Assembly: GCA_035630195.1 (NCBI GenBank)
Contig: DASQLD010000463.1
Location: 1-6,025, forward strand
Direction: 5' to 3'
Length of the DNA: 6,025 bases
DNA from: DASQDN01 sp035630195
GTDB taxonomy: Bacteria; Acidobacteriota; Terriglobia; Bryobacterales; Bryobacteraceae
Shown: piece after piece, positions 4,890-6,025 of the stretch
Numbering within the stretch: the first letter of the stretch is position 1
Layout of the letters: every line of letters starts with the position of its first letter
Program-made: the position numbers and the translations under genes
Notes under the pieces: model-generated
Databases searched by the model: none
Told to the model about the DNA's origin: nothing
The model's input: the letters and a program-made list of their open reading frames with translations, nothing else

Positions 4890-6025
4890 CTACAGCCTCG
4901 CGTACTCTGCTTTGGCACTTTTCAGGATCGGGATGTCGAGGTCCGCGTCTTTCCAAAGTGCGAAGAATGCCTCGTATGCAACTTTGGCCTTGGTCTTGTC
5001 TCCCGACAAAGCGAACACTTTCCCGAGGCGCCAGTGCGCCAGTGCGCCGATCGGATCCAGCCCCACGACACCCCGGTGATCGAGGATCTTCTGAAATTCG
5101 GCCGCCGCTTCCGCATACCGTTGCGCCGCGATGAAGGCCTCGCCGCGCACATATGCCGAGTGCAAACCGCCAAGATAATAACCGTTGAAGGAGAGGCCAT
5201 TCGCCGCCAGCTCATACCGGCGAGCGATTTCCAGCCGCTCCACACTCTCTGCCGGCTTGGCCCGCCGCAGTGCGGCTAACGCGCGCAAAACCGGTGCGTA
5301 AGTGAATTTCACAAACGTATCTTCGGGGAAGCGCTTTTCTAGATCGCCGGCGAGCGCCGCCGATCGGTAAGACTCCCCCGAAAGAGCGAGAGCAAAGCCC
5401 GCGGCGAATTCAACGTCTCGGCCCTTGGAAAGTTCGAGCGCGGCCAGGGCGCTCTTTATTCCTTCGGCAGCATTACCGCAAACGGCTTCCCAAAACGCTC
5501 GTGAGGCCCGGTAACTTGCTGCGGATTCGCTTCCAAACTGCTCTTGCAGGGCCAGTTCCACGGCGCGGTTGGATGAACGACCCGCGGCCAAAAGCTGGCC
5601 GGAACGGGCGAGAGCGAGAGCCTCTTGATGGGCCACCCAGTGTTCCGATCTTCGCTTTCCCCTGGCCTGGCTGACGACGCGGTTCATCTCCTCCTGGTCT
5701 CCCCTTAGGACTGCAATGTTGTATCGGTTAACCAGAATCATGGGTGTTTCCAGTTTGCGCTCGAAGGCCCGCTTAAGCGTGCTCTCAACCTCGGCGAAAC
5801 GGTCCGTGCGAAGATAGGCGGACGCAAGGAGTCCGTACGCCGATGCTTGATTAGGCTCCCCCGCGATTCTTTCCTGCGCAATCTCAATGGCCGTTTGAAA
5901 TCGGCCGGTCCCCTGGGAGGATATGCCTGCTAATAGACCCCTGGGATCTGCGTTGCCTCCCCCGCGACGAGGATAAGTCTGTGCCCATAATTTAAGGGTC
6001 TGGTAGGCCTTCTCGAGATTTCCTG
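4890..6025 (-). CDS. Partial: TPR C-terminal region of a probable Ser/Thr protein kinase
   Basis: The frame is open without a stop to the right edge, so only the last 377 residues are visible. An internal ATG at 5741 is not the start: the 94 upstream codons keep family-like sequence (GNLEKAYQTLKLWAQTYPR, LLAGISSQGTGRFQTAIEI, ASAYGLLASAYLRTDRFAE). Visible motifs are TPR-like helices throughout, ALELSKGRDVEFAAGFALA, DLEKRFPEDTFVKF, and the tail EFQKILDHRGVVGLDPIGAL with LWKDADLDIPILKSAKAEYA. I know this tail from acidobacterial proteins with an N-terminal eukaryotic-like Ser/Thr kinase (or, less often, a winged helix), one transmembrane helix and C-terminal TPRs. No kinase motif falls in the window, so that part is inferred. 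It ends 50 bases before an ECF sigma-factor gene on the same strand, which suggests co-transcription. In related loci the sigma gene usually comes first. Confidence 0.85.
   Translation of the reverse strand, partial: GNLEKAYQTLKLWAQTYPRRGGGNADPRGLLAGISSQGTGRFQTAIEIAQERIAGEPNQASAYGLLASAYLRTDRFAEVESTLKRAFERKLETPMILVNRYNIAVLRGDQEEMNRVVSQARGKRRSEHWVAHQEALALARSGQLLAAGRSSNRAVELALQEQFGSESAASYRASRAFWEAVCGNAAEGIKSALAALELSKGRDVEFAAGFALALSGESYRSAALAGDLEKRFPEDTFVKFTYAPVLRALAALRRAKPAESVERLEIARRYELAANGLSFNGYYLGGLHSAYVRGEAFIAAQRYAEAAAEFQKILDHRGVVGLDPIGALAHWRLGKVFALSGDKTKAKVAYEAFFALWKDADLDIPILKSAKAEYARL

Noticed and set aside
4839..4956. The longer start of the sigma factor, adding 39 residues
   Set aside because: The extension overlaps the end of the kinase-type gene and precedes the conserved FPTTRW start by too much. 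The ATG at 4839 has its own AGAGG site.
4890..5741. A complete 283-residue TPR protein starting at ATG 5741
   Set aside because: The frame stays open to 6025 with family-like TPR sequence upstream, so the ATG is internal to a larger gene.

Overview
This window looks like chromosomal DNA from a soil acidobacterium of the Solibacter/Bryobacter type. The assignment comes from protein style, not database hits. It carries a large winged-helix/TolB-like/TPR membrane regulator, an ECF sigma factor of the long-linker 'FPTTRWT' type, a TPR tail typical of acidobacterial Ser/Thr kinases, and a small secreted protein with a CSNRTIRGDYGF motif. Together these are a familiar acidobacterial set. Gene density is low and several spacers hold decayed genes.

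Layout, left to right. (1) 49-267 (+): infA, translation initiation factor IF-1, best read from a TTG start that gives the canonical 72 residues. No ribosomal-protein gene follows. (2) 268-1022: about 750 bases with no intact gene. On the minus strand at 640-823 there is a clear, multiply frameshifted remnant of a winged-helix regulator of the same family as the intact one further right. An 11-bp perfect inverted repeat lies at 408-438. (3) 1023-1481 (+): a secreted protein of unknown function with a near-perfect ribosome binding site, followed by a hairpin (1500-1532) shared with the convergent gene. (4) 1566-3500 (-): a CadC-like one-component regulator. Its 5' end carries an extended -10 box, a Shine-Dalgarno site and a CTG codon. 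These suggest the real start is near 3419, not the ATG at 3500, with a 15-bp palindrome just upstream as a possible operator. (5) 3501-4098: a spacer holding a short ORF (3610-3855, +) that looks like the 5' stump of a secreted TPR protein. Its strong Shine-Dalgarno site can fold into a hairpin. (6) 4890-6025 (-): the C-terminal TPR half of a probable Ser/Thr kinase that enters from beyond the right edge, followed 50 bases later by 4099-4839 (-), an ECF sigma factor.

The right half is regulatory. The kinase-TPR protein and the ECF sigma factor probably share a transcript, and the winged-helix TPR regulator is a separate unit. Nothing in the window amounts to a demonstrably new system. The most useful leads are the misassigned regulator start with its promoter and operator, the reversed kinase-sigma order, the stand-alone TTG-start infA, and the two decayed regulatory or TPR genes.
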